A DNA stretch of 19,750 nucleotides from JBGSZX01 sp964640545 (GTDB lineage: Bacteria > Bdellovibrionota > UBA2428). Both the position numbers and the translations under genes were made by a program. Position 1 is the first letter of the stretch. Every line of letters starts with the position of its first letter. Location: contig CAZXHL010000042.1 in the NCBI GenBank assembly GCA_964640545.1, forward strand, positions 1 through 19,750, given 5' to 3'. Shown here in pieces: positions 1 through 7,284 of this stretch. The notes beneath the pieces are model-generated. The model had not been told where the DNA came from, did not search any database, and saw only the letters and a program-made list of their open reading frames with translations.

Positions 1-52
1 GAGGTGTGGTGACCAGGTGGCTTTTCCACTTTTTACCGCGCACAGTTTAAGT

Positions 53-853
53 CTAGTGCTTGTGGCCATCACCATGGAAATGCTGGTGGCCTTCAATCAC
101 AAATTGCTCAGAGGTCGCTGGATACTTTCCTAGCGGATATCGAGTATTGCTTTTTGAGTTCAACCACAGCCCATTTAAATATTGATTTTGCATTGTGAGG
201 CTTGGTGTAAGCAGCACCTTGTCGGGACCATAAACATCAACAGATATCTCAGCAGACTCTTCACCCCGAAACCTGATTTTATAGAGCTCGGGGGAGTCCG
301 ACTTAAGGTAAATGCTATTGGCTTTGGTATAGAGGAGAAATTCCTTAAAATTTTCTCTGGTTGCTTGTGAAAGTTTCTGGAAGATTTTTTTGCCCAAATC
401 GGTTTGTTGAAATTTGGCATCAAGAGGGGTGAAAGCTCTACGAAGTTCGTCCGGAATCTGGCTTAAGAGTGCAGTTGTTGAGCCATGCAGGTGTGTGTTG
501 ATGTCGGACTTCTTTTCTTTCTCAGAAATGTAGTCGTACAATTCTTGGTTCATAAGTCTAGAAACTTTGAGTCTTTTGGGGTGGGCTTCATCCATCTTGA
601 GTCGTTGCTGCCATAAGTTTTCCCAGACTCGGCCCCATTTTTGGATGTGAGCTTTTAGCCAGGTAGGGTCGATTCGATCCCATCGTATCATATCAGCTGT
701 TCGAAAAACGTTTGGATGATAGCTGTGATAGTAGTCGAGACCTGTAATGTACTTAGGCCACTCAGGAATATTTTGCTGGCCTTGTGCGGGTACTTGAAAA
801 GTTAAGAGAAGTCCGAAGAAAATGACCGCGCGGCGAAGTGACGATAGGCACAT
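53..853 (-). CDS. Exported protein of unknown function with C-terminal histidine cluster
   Basis: 266 residues; I do not recognise the family. Residues 1-25 form a signal peptide (MCLSSLRRAVIFFGLLLTFQ, then a PAQGQ stretch suitable for signal peptidase I), so the protein is probably periplasmic or secreted. The mature part is polar, rich in Trp and Tyr near its start (residues 30-85) and helical in the middle; residues about 190-250 look beta-rich. The last eleven residues (256-266) hold six His and one Asp, a typical low-specificity metal-binding tail, which hints at a metal-handling or metal-dependent role (inference). No strong Shine-Dalgarno sequence precedes the ATG at 853. It lies 64 bases downstream of the next secreted gene on the same strand and may be cotranscribed with it. 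Confidence 0.75.
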   Translation of the reverse strand: MCLSSLRRAVIFFGLLLTFQVPAQGQQNIPEWPKYITGLDYYHSYHPNVFRTADMIRWDRIDPTWLKAHIQKWGRVWENLWQQRLKMDEAHPKRLKVSRLMNQELYDYISEKEKKSDINTHLHGSTTALLSQIPDELRRAFTPLDAKFQQTDLGKKIFQKLSQATRENFKEFLLYTKANSIYLKSDSPELYKIRFRGEESAEISVDVYGPDKVLLTPSLTMQNQYLNGLWLNSKSNTRYPLGKYPATSEQFVIEGHQHFHGDGHKH

Positions 854-917
854 GTTGACAGTTTAGCTTGGGAATTTGAGAAAAACAGAGGAAATGATGT
901 CTTATGCTTGACGCTGC

Positions 918-2147
918 TTAGTCGTTGTCTTTTTGCTTGTCACCGGTGAACTTCATAAAAACATCGCGCCCACCAAGATAAAGAACGGTTGATGCGAGGC
1001 CTTCAACAATTCTGACGCTTCCCTGGCCGAAGATAAATCTTGTTGCAGGGTTTCTCAGACAAGCGTTGTAGACCATTTCGGGTAGCTTGTTGACGATGAA
1101 TCCGTCTATCAAATGACTTTTCCCGATCGAAAACACTGAGTATCCTAAATTGTACATTCCAATACTTTTAGCGTCGTTATCTGTCATGGCAGAATACATG
1201 GCGGTTTGAAGAGCTACTGATGTGACCGTCGCCCCAGATCTCATGATAATAGATGATCCTAGAGTTCCAAATCGTTTGGTGAGGGCTTGTACGCCGCTAG
1301 TGGTAGCTACATATCCTACCCAGCTTTTGAAGAAGTTGTTGACGACACCCGTGCTGTAGTCTGTGGCAAGCATGTCACCGTCGTAATCGCGGTTCTCATC
1401 TTTTTCTTGAGCTCCGAGACCAACGAGCAACACATCAAAACGTTGTGGTGCCTGAATCATGATTCCAGCCGTGAGGATGGCAAAGTCGGCACCAAGCTTC
1501 GCAGTAATAAAACTGCGGGCCGAGGTTTTCTTGTTGAGAATCTCTGCACATTTTACCGAGTGAGCGAGCGGGACCGTTCTTTTGATTCGCAGTTTCTCAG
1601 CTTGCGGATCAAGCTTTTGTGCATCGATCGCCGCTTGAATGTAGTTCTTGGTGAACGTATCTTCTTCCGAGCTCAGTTGGACTCCGTAGCTCTGTCGAAA
1701 TTCAAATGATCCTGCTTTTTTATCTTTTAGGTCTCGACTCCATTTCACTTCGCCAGCTTCTTTGATCGGGAAAGTCCATTCGACCGGCTCTGCGCCTTTT
1801 CTGGCAATCAAAGCTTTCGCAGTCCAAACGTTTTCTTTTGCTAGGTCGAGTGAATCTTCGACGAGGAAGACGCGGTTGTCTGGAGAGACAACATAGAAAA
1901 GTGATTTTGTGTTTTCAGGATGCTTTAGTTGTCCGAGCAATTGAGCTTTGACGTCGATCAGTTTGACGTCGAGTTGTTTGATGCCTTCAGAAGGTCGTAC
2001 GAAAACTTCCGAAGCTTTGTGGATGCCGTGAAGTTTGAGTAAATCGTCAGCGCAGTTTGAGGCCATCGATACGGATGAAACAGTATAGAGGGCAAGTCCC
2101 GCCAAGTGAGAAATTAGGGAGCCCAGGCGTCTGGAGAATGGCCTCAT
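918..2147 (-). CDS. Exported protein of unknown function with hydrophobic C-terminal half
   Basis: 409 residues, family not recognised. A basic N-terminus followed by a hydrophobic run (residues 1-30) looks like a signal peptide ending near SMAS. Residues 31-210 are soluble and mixed alpha/beta with Cys32 and Cys200. The half from about 215 to 395 is rich in Gly, Ala, Ser and Thr with several moderately hydrophobic stretches (for example 218-232, 236-245, 272-288, 296-320), which may be membrane-associated helices or a beta barrel-like surface. An acidic DYDGD motif (254-258) resembles a short calcium-binding DxDxD loop. The ATG at 2147 lacks a clear Shine-Dalgarno sequence. Upstream lies a candidate promoter and a perfect 10-base inverted repeat. 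Function should be left open. Confidence 0.75.
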   Translation of the reverse strand: MRPFSRRLGSLISHLAGLALYTVSSVSMASNCADDLLKLHGIHKASEVFVRPSEGIKQLDVKLIDVKAQLLGQLKHPENTKSLFYVVSPDNRVFLVEDSLDLAKENVWTAKALIARKGAEPVEWTFPIKEAGEVKWSRDLKDKKAGSFEFRQSYGVQLSSEEDTFTKNYIQAAIDAQKLDPQAEKLRIKRTVPLAHSVKCAEILNKKTSARSFITAKLGADFAILTAGIMIQAPQRFDVLLVGLGAQEKDENRDYDGDMLATDYSTGVVNNFFKSWVGYVATTSGVQALTKRFGTLGSSIIMRSGATVTSVALQTAMYSAMTDNDAKSIGMYNLGYSVFSIGKSHLIDGFIVNKLPEMVYNACLRNPATRFIFGQGSVRIVEGLASTVLYLGGRDVFMKFTGDKQKDND

Positions 2148-2188
2148 TCAGGTTGCTTTGTACACTAGTTCGTGACGCAGTGTCCATT

Positions 2189-2224
2189 AAAACTTAAGCT
2201 ATTATGAAGTTATACTTAAGTTTT
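2189..2224. repeat. Perfect 10-base inverted repeat upstream of the 409-residue secreted protein gene
   Basis: AAAACTTAAG at 2189-2198 and CTTAAGTTTT at 2215-2224 are exact inverted copies separated by 16 bases. It lies 42 bases or more from the start codon of the gene at 918-2147 and just downstream of a candidate minus-strand promoter, so it could be an operator or a 5' leader hairpin. It is AT-rich and has no clean T tract on the minus strand, so a terminator for gloB is less likely. Confidence 0.6.
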
Positions 2225-2227
2225 GCT

Positions 2228-2257
2228 TATATATGGTTTTTTATATAATGAATTCAA
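2228..2257 (-). promoter_or_regulatory. Candidate sigma-70-type promoter for the 409-residue secreted protein gene
   Basis: On the minus strand TTGAAT (2257-2252) and TATATA (2233-2228) are separated by 18 bases. The predicted start would fall at the outer arm of the inverted repeat at 2189-2224. The region is AT-rich, so chance matches are easy. Confidence 0.35.
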
Positions 2258-2283
2258 ATACTTGTTTGCGGCCAAAGAGGGCA

Positions 2284-3039
2284 TTAAAAAGCATCTTTTT
2301 GGGCTCTGAGCTTGGCAAAACAGGCTTCATTGCTGTCTTCCAGGGAGAGTCCGAGAGCTGATTTTAGGGCAGGATCTTGGGCATTTAAGAAGGGATTGCT
2401 CTTGAGTTCGTTTTTCAGAGTCAGAGGGTAGGTTGCTATCCCTACATCTCTTTTGGCTTTAACTCGAGCCAGCGTGTCTTTCACTTCATCTTTTCTCCAT
2501 GGAATTTGAGATACGAAGGTGTAATTGCTTTGTGTATATTCATGACCTGCACAAATGAGTGTGGATGGCGGAAGTTCCTTAAGTTGTGAAAGTGAGCCCC
2601 ACATCTGTTTCGCACTGCCTTCCATTAATCTTCCACAACCACCAGCAAACAAGGTGTCGCCGCTGAAAAGATAAGATTGTGTATCAATTTCTACATAGTA
2701 GCTAAGTGCGGGAATAGTGTGCCCGGGAGTTGAGATGACTTGAAATGTTTTTCCTAAAATCGAAGTGCTTCCAGAAGAAAGATGGTGTTCAACGAATGGA
2801 ATGCGAGAATCTTTGGGGCCCCAAACGCTTGCCTCAAATTGATCTCTAAGCTTCTCCACACCAGACACGTGGTCCCAGTGATGGTGAGTGAGAATGATGG
2901 CGACTTCTTCAGCGTCTATTTGTGAGAGGTGTCTGGCTACAGGCTCTGACTCCCCAGGGTCAAACACCCAGGCTTTTTTATCTTTAGACAAAACGTAAAT
3001 ATAGTTGTCTTTGAATGCTGGAATGATCTGGATTTGCAA
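2284..3039 (-). CDS. gloB: Hydroxyacylglutathione hydrolase (glyoxalase II)
   Basis: 251 residues, full length for the family. GloB hydrolyses S-D-lactoylglutathione to D-lactate and glutathione, the second step of methylglyoxal detoxification in the cytoplasm. The metallo-beta-lactamase fold shows the dinuclear metal site THHHWDH (51-57), TPGHT (104-108), GDTLF (127-131) and GHEYT (165-169), plus the glyoxalase-specific GCGRL (134-138) and a C-terminal NPFLN. The start is TTG at 3039, supported by a GGGAGG Shine-Dalgarno sequence five bases upstream and by the conserved N-terminal pattern ending in DNYIYVL. It is the last gene of a three-gene operon, 12 bases after the S51 peptidase gene. 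Whether glutathione or another thiol is used cannot be told from this window. Confidence 0.93.
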   Translation of the reverse strand: MQIQIIPAFKDNYIYVLSKDKKAWVFDPGESEPVARHLSQIDAEEVAIILTHHHWDHVSGVEKLRDQFEASVWGPKDSRIPFVEHHLSSGSTSILGKTFQVISTPGHTIPALSYYVEIDTQSYLFSGDTLFAGGCGRLMEGSAKQMWGSLSQLKELPPSTLICAGHEYTQSNYTFVSQIPWRKDEVKDTLARVKAKRDVGIATYPLTLKNELKSNPFLNAQDPALKSALGLSLEDSNEACFAKLRAQKDAF

Positions 3040-3051
3040 GAGGCCTCCCGT

Positions 3052-3792
3052 TTAGATGCTGGTCGTACTAAAGCGTGGATAACGTCTTCTTTCAACAGGG
3101 GAAAAAGTTTGAACTTTGCTTTTGAGAACTTTTGAAAGGTTTAGCTCTTGGCCCTTGATGAACAGATAGGCTGGGCCTGATAGTTCGAGTCCTTCGGGGG
3201 TGACGATGAGACCGGAGGTATCTGGTAAAGCAAAAACACTGTTCTTAGATTTCTGACTATAGGTTTTGATGGCTTTTCGATACCTTGCGGAATGAGTGTA
3301 GTGCGGAAAGAACTCAAAGTTTACAAAGTTCAATGCTTTCTTTACTTTGAGTCCGACAAAGTTTTCATCACGATCAAACTCTGGAAATCCAGCTGTATTG
3401 ATGTTTGGAGTCATCAGTATAGCTCCAGCACTAAGCCCCGCAATGACACGGCCACTTTTGTGAGCGTCAGCGAGATCGTTCATGATTCCTTTTTCGCGAA
3501 GGTTCTTAAGAAAGTTGTAGGTGTTGCCTCCAGACAGAAAAATGATGTCGCTACTGAGAGCTCGATTCTTCATTTCATCCGTAAATGGGTAGTCGATGGG
3601 GAAGTAGACGAATTGACAATTCTTGATCTGGTCCCAGGACTCTACGAAGTCTCGAAAGTCTTCGAGCCCGTAGTCTGAAGAAGCTGGAATAAAAGTTACC
3701 TTTGGAGTGCGTCTGCCCGAGAGTTCAATGCACCTTTTGTTTAGAGGCGTATTGTCGTAGTAGTGTCCACCACTATAAAAGACCAGGCTCAT
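3052..3792 (-). CDS. Peptidase E-like protein, family S51 (class I glutamine amidotransferase-like fold)
   Basis: 246 residues, close to the usual 230-240 of dipeptidase E. Family S51 enzymes cleave Asp-Xaa dipeptides or, in the cyanophycinase branch, beta-Asp-Arg. The nucleophile elbow GLSAGA (119-124, Ser121), the SGGNTYNFL segment (87-95) and FFPHY (161-165, probable catalytic His164) are all present, so it should be active. The ATG at 3792 lies two bases after the stop of the SelO-like gene, with only a weak Shine-Dalgarno sequence, which suggests translational coupling. Substrate is uncertain: PepE and uncharacterised S51 paralogues are both possible, and no cyanophycin synthetase is in view. 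The C-terminus adds a basic tail (about 225-246) rich in Arg. Confidence 0.85.
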   Translation of the reverse strand: MSLVFYSGGHYYDNTPLNKRCIELSGRRTPKVTFIPASSDYGLEDFRDFVESWDQIKNCQFVYFPIDYPFTDEMKNRALSSDIIFLSGGNTYNFLKNLREKGIMNDLADAHKSGRVIAGLSAGAILMTPNINTAGFPEFDRDENFVGLKVKKALNFVNFEFFPHYTHSARYRKAIKTYSQKSKNSVFALPDTSGLIVTPEGLELSGPAYLFIKGQELNLSKVLKSKVQTFSPVERRRYPRFSTTSI

Positions 3793-3794
3793 AA

Positions 3795-5624
3795 TTAGAT
3801 GTCTTCACGAAACTCATGTACTAGTTGAATGAGTTTTCTCATATGCTGATTCTGCTCAAAACTTTGATGGCTTGGAAGGCTGCCGGTAACTTGGTGTTGA
3901 ATGAATTCTGGGAGCAATTTCATCAGCTCCTTAACTCGTGCACCTTTTTTATCTTTTGTAAGAAATTGGGCCACATGGATCACTCCATTGCCGGTAAGGA
4001 AGTCTGGCCTGTTAATGATAGAAGATCTCATTGTGATTTCTAGCAGCGTTCTATCTTCAGGGAGCTTTTGTATTTTTGAAAGAGCCTCAATGATCTTAAA
4101 ATAAGCTGTTTGAAAACTTTGAATGTTTCTTTTTCTTGAGGATGAGAGTTTAAGATCCTGTTTCTTAGCGAAGGCTGATTTTGCAATCTCAACAAAGGTT
4201 TCAGTATCTATGCTTTCCTTTTTGGCCAGATAAAGTCGGGGTAATTCTCTCAATATGTCGCGCATACAAAAAACAGCATCCGAGCTGACGCCGTCTTCAA
4301 CTTCATAGGTTCCTTCTGAAGTCTGAAGTCTTTCAATGTGTTCGTAAAGTTTTTCAAAATGATTGATAAGTTTGGGGTGCTTCTTGAGGACGGTTTGTGA
4401 CTCTTGGGAGCTCATTCCCATTTTCTTAAGTAAGTAGTACTGTTTGTATTTTTGAAAACGCTCATCAAAAAGTTTCAAGGACGGATGCGATTGAAATTCT
4501 TTGAGATGCTTTTTCTCTCCTTTTTTCAGGTAGTCGACCAGTTGGGCAAAGGTTTGGATGATGTATTTAGCTTTGGCCTTCTGTTCTAGGAGAGTCGTGG
4601 ACCATCTCTCAACATCGTCGTAGCGGTATTCTTTGTGGAAAGTACCAAATTGTCTGATGGATCCGTAGTCTAAGATTCCGGCTCCAGAGCTAAGAATGTT
4701 GTCTCCATCCCAATCGAGCCAACAAAAGATATATTCTCTTTCGAATTGGGCGGCCGATCTAGCGAAATCATCGCAGGCAATGTCTAGTAGCTGATCGTAA
4801 GGAGAAGAATTTTTTGAAGCCTCATGGTTCCAACGTTTGTTTTTTTGTTCGCGATCAATATAGAAATCTACGAGGTTTTTTAAGTTTTGCAGATCCCCAG
4901 ACTTTAGGTAACGAAACATGTGGGCTGGTCTAATAAGGTTTTGTCCAGCTCTTACGTTGATGCTGGTTCCATCCTTATATTTTAGAACACAAAGAGTTCT
5001 TTCCGTTGAGAAATTCTTTCTGTAGAGAACTTCGCTCATGAGCGCTGCCATGAGGCCGTCGTCAAAATCAGCTAGTCCACAGCCGTAAGAAATGGTGGTG
5101 TCGCCTGTTCTAAAATTTCTTTCGTGCATCGCTACCGCTGGGCTGAGGCAAGTCGCGCCAGTTCCGCAGCTGGAGATATCCCAAGAGATGCCCTTGTGCT
5201 TGGTTTGCCCATTCCAGATACTTCTGCCGTCTCCAGAAGTTTTGCCAGCTTTGCTGGAATGCTGAAGTTGTAGATATCTTGTGGCCATGTATTTATTGGC
5301 TTTGATGGTATTAGCGGGGAAGGTTTTGTTGTTTTCAATGTCCCATTCGTTAATGATCACGAGAGAGAAGGTTTCGATGAGAGCTTTCTTGAGTTCTTCG
5401 TTGAGGACGTTTTCGTCTTTGGCGCTAACGAGTCCCATCTCTTTGGCGAGATCGAAGTTGAAGTAGGCCACTTCTGCTCCCGGTCTTTGCCTGGCCTCAT
5501 ACATGACACACATTTCAGGCACTTTGTTTTGGAGAGGATGTTTACCGTCAATCCCCAAAATCTTTTCATATCGAGACTGAGCTTTCTTGGTGTTCGAGAT
5601 GTGTTGTTTTTTTTGCCCCATCAT
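3795..5624 (-). CDS. Divergent SelO/YdiU (UPF0061)-like protein, pseudokinase-fold AMPylase relative
   Basis: 609 residues, somewhat longer than typical SelO (about 480-550). SelO proteins have a protein kinase-like fold with flipped ATP and transfer AMP to Ser, Thr or Tyr of target proteins. Matching landmarks in order: NFDLAKEMGL (56-65), GDGRS (131-135), WDISSCGTGAT (148-158), SEVL (197-200), VRAGQNLIRPAH (224-235), DWDGDN (304-309, metal-binding Asn) and LDYG (318-321, DFG-like Asp). By eye the lysine expected in the LKGAG-like motif is Cys153 and the REF glutamate is not evident, so nucleotide binding may be altered or the enzyme inactive. The C-terminal 230 residues are helical and Lys-rich and not assignable. 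Start: ATG 5624 or the adjacent ATG 5621; neither has a clear Shine-Dalgarno sequence. First gene of the operon with the S51 peptidase and gloB. Confidence 0.7.
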   Translation of the reverse strand: MMGQKKQHISNTKKAQSRYEKILGIDGKHPLQNKVPEMCVMYEARQRPGAEVAYFNFDLAKEMGLVSAKDENVLNEELKKALIETFSLVIINEWDIENNKTFPANTIKANKYMATRYLQLQHSSKAGKTSGDGRSIWNGQTKHKGISWDISSCGTGATCLSPAVAMHERNFRTGDTTISYGCGLADFDDGLMAALMSEVLYRKNFSTERTLCVLKYKDGTSINVRAGQNLIRPAHMFRYLKSGDLQNLKNLVDFYIDREQKNKRWNHEASKNSSPYDQLLDIACDDFARSAAQFEREYIFCWLDWDGDNILSSGAGILDYGSIRQFGTFHKEYRYDDVERWSTTLLEQKAKAKYIIQTFAQLVDYLKKGEKKHLKEFQSHPSLKLFDERFQKYKQYYLLKKMGMSSQESQTVLKKHPKLINHFEKLYEHIERLQTSEGTYEVEDGVSSDAVFCMRDILRELPRLYLAKKESIDTETFVEIAKSAFAKKQDLKLSSSRKRNIQSFQTAYFKIIEALSKIQKLPEDRTLLEITMRSSIINRPDFLTGNGVIHVAQFLTKDKKGARVKELMKLLPEFIQHQVTGSLPSHQSFEQNQHMRKLIQLVHEFREDI

Positions 5625-5720
5625 TACTTAATCTTAACGGACGATCTTGCTGAAATCTTAAGTTTTGACGAGGGGTGTAATGTTCTAATGTCGATCTTGA
5701 GCACTTTGACAAATGTGAAA

Positions 5721-5758
5721 ACAAAAAAAGCACCGAGCTTTTGGGCTCAGTGCTTTTT
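5721..5758 (-). terminator. Rho-independent terminator of the glutamine synthetase gene
   Basis: Read on the minus strand, AAAAAGCACTGAGC pairs with GCTCGGTGCTTTTT (one U-G wobble) around a CCAAAA loop and is followed by a T tract. It lies about 25 bases after the glnA stop at 5784 and separates glnA from the SelO-like operon. Confidence 0.9.
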
Positions 5759-5783
5759 GAATTACAAATGCTATTCGAGAATA

Positions 5784-6848
5784 CTATTCGATATCGTTAA
5801 TAGTCTTAAGGATGCGAGTGCAGATTTGGTATGGATCAGCGTTCGCGCCTGGGCGACGGTCTTCCAGGTATCCGTAGCCTTTGTTGGCAACTGAACGAGG
5901 AATCCGGATAGAAGCTCCGCGATCAGCTACACCAGATTTGAAGGTGTTGATGTCGCATGTCTCGTGTAGTCCTGTCAAGCGCTCACGAAGCCCGTGTCCG
6001 TAGACTTTGATGTGATCATCATGTTTGGCACCAAGCTTCGCAATGGCATTTTCCATGGCAGCTTTTCCAGTGCTGGCTTCGCGCATGGGGGCTGTTGAAA
6101 AGTTGGTGTGCATGCCTGTTCCATTCCAGTCACCACGAACTGGTTTTGGATGCAAGGTCGCGCCTACGCCGAACTCTTCACCGATACGGAAGATGAGCCA
6201 ACGAGCAAGGATGGTGTGGTCAGAGACAGTGAGAGGGTCGGCGCTCTCGCTGTCAACACCGCGGTATCCGATCTGGAATTCCCATTGGCCAGGCATTACT
6301 TCTGCGTTGATGCCGTAGATCATGATACCGGCGTCGATACAAGCTTCAGTGTGCGCTTCTACGACTTCACGGCCGAAAGCTTCGTCAGAACCTACACCGC
6401 AATAGTACGGGCCTTGTGGAGCAGGGAATCCAACGTCAGGGAAACCGAGGGGGCGTTGCCCATCGAGAAGAGTGTATTCTTGTTCAAAACCTATCCAAGG
6501 CTCAGTCTTGGCGGCGCCAGCGTCGAGGACGCGACGAAGCTCAGCGCGGTTGTTAGTTTTGTGTGGGGTCTTTCCGTCTGGGTCGTAGACTTCGCAAAGA
6601 ACCAGGTAGTTTCCTGGGCCGCGAATAGGGTCGCGCACGAATAAAACAGGCTGAAGGATACAATCTGAATCACCCCCGCCAGCTTGATTGGTAGAAGATC
6701 CATCAAAGCTCCATTCAGGAAAGAGTTCGAGTTTTACGTCTAAAGAATCATCTGTAGCGATAATGCGAGTTTTGGAACGAAGTTTCTGGGTCGGACGAGT
6801 TCCGTCTTGCCAAATGTATTCTGCTTGGACGAATTGGGGTGTGCTCAT
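5784..6848 (-). CDS. glnII: Glutamine synthetase, type II (GSII, eukaryote-like)
   Basis: 354 residues. The enzyme joins ammonia and glutamate with ATP to make glutamine in the cytoplasm. The length, about 350 rather than the 470 of GSI, and the motifs WSFDGSST (46-53), GFEQEY (120-125, metal-binding Glu), MPGQWEFQ (185-192), KPVRGDWNGTGMH (235-247) and GYLEDRRPGANADPY (326-340) are those of the GSII class of eukaryotes, rhizobia and some other bacteria. The adenylylation region of GSI is absent, so GlnE-type control is not expected. I chose ATG 6848: AAGGA sits 7-8 bases upstream and the protein then begins MSTPQF; an upstream ATG at 6881 would add 11 non-conserved residues. A terminator follows. 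The leader holds inverted repeats (see 6892-6958). glnA-type naming is also used. Confidence 0.95.
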   Translation of the reverse strand: MSTPQFVQAEYIWQDGTRPTQKLRSKTRIIATDDSLDVKLELFPEWSFDGSSTNQAGGGDSDCILQPVLFVRDPIRGPGNYLVLCEVYDPDGKTPHKTNNRAELRRVLDAGAAKTEPWIGFEQEYTLLDGQRPLGFPDVGFPAPQGPYYCGVGSDEAFGREVVEAHTEACIDAGIMIYGINAEVMPGQWEFQIGYRGVDSESADPLTVSDHTILARWLIFRIGEEFGVGATLHPKPVRGDWNGTGMHTNFSTAPMREASTGKAAMENAIAKLGAKHDDHIKVYGHGLRERLTGLHETCDINTFKSGVADRGASIRIPRSVANKGYGYLEDRRPGANADPYQICTRILKTINDIE

Positions 6849-7284
6849 GATCAATCCTTCTGTGGCTGTATCATGGAACAAGCTCCCTTGGGGGTCGCTG
6901 GAAAGAGAGTCTGCTTTGATAGCAGCGGTTATATTATCCAGTGGTGCTAGTGCGACCCTTATGGGATTGCAAAACTAAAGAACTTTATGGAAATGGTCAA
7001 GTAAATGACGTGATGTAAGGCGATTTTAGGTCGACTGTGGATGTCATAGCTCGACTCCTTCTTAATCAAAATTTCATAAAAGAATTCAATCGTTGTAGGT
7101 ATCATGAGGGTGCAAAAATTGATTTTAAAGTGGGGGTCGCCAGAAAGGTGGCACTACCTTTTAAACCAAGAAGTCTTTAAAATTAATTCAAGCGATTAAC
7201 CGATCTTGCCGATTAAGTGGTCTTGTTAGGGACAGGGCCTTTTTCAGGGGGAAAACGTGAGAAGGGTTAAGGGGGAACAGGGAA
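6849..7284. other. Divergent intergenic region between glnII and the dksA-like gene
   Basis: 436 bases without a convincing gene. It must hold the promoters of both flanking genes, but I see no strong -35/-10 pair. It contains the glnII leader repeats, a related sequence pair TGGGGGTCGC followed two bases later by GAAAG (6889-6905 and 7131-7147), a small hairpin AAAGGT/ACCTTT (7144-7149, 7156-7161), two direct CGATTAA copies at 17-base spacing (7193-7199 and 7210-7216), and purine-rich Shine-Dalgarno sequence before 7285. Confidence 0.6.
6892..6958. repeat. Nested inverted repeats in the glutamine synthetase leader
   Basis: GGGTCGC (6892-6898) and GCGACCC (6952-6958) are exact inverted copies flanking 53 bases; nested inside, CTGCT (6911-6915) and AGCAG (6921-6925) form a 5-bp hairpin. 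A further direct GGGTCGC copy lies at 7134-7140. They could be regulator half-sites or fold the 5' leader RNA of the gene; no known riboswitch is recognised. Confidence 0.45.

Noticed and set aside
15..34. Short hairpin AGGTGG/CCACTT followed by T on the plus strand
   Set aside because: Only six base pairs including a wobble and a short T run; no plus-strand gene is visible before it, so a terminator call is not supported.
1287..1709. 140-codon plus-strand frame
   Set aside because: Lies entirely inside the secreted protein gene on the minus strand, has no family resemblance and no ribosome site; an antisense shadow.
6108..6644. 178-codon plus-strand frame inside glnII
   Set aside because: Antisense shadow of a fully conserved glutamine synthetase; composition is that of complementary codons.
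7149..7165. TGGCAC resembling a sigma-54 -24 element before the dksA-like gene
   Set aside because: The -12 position reads TTTAA with no GC, so the second half of the site is missing.
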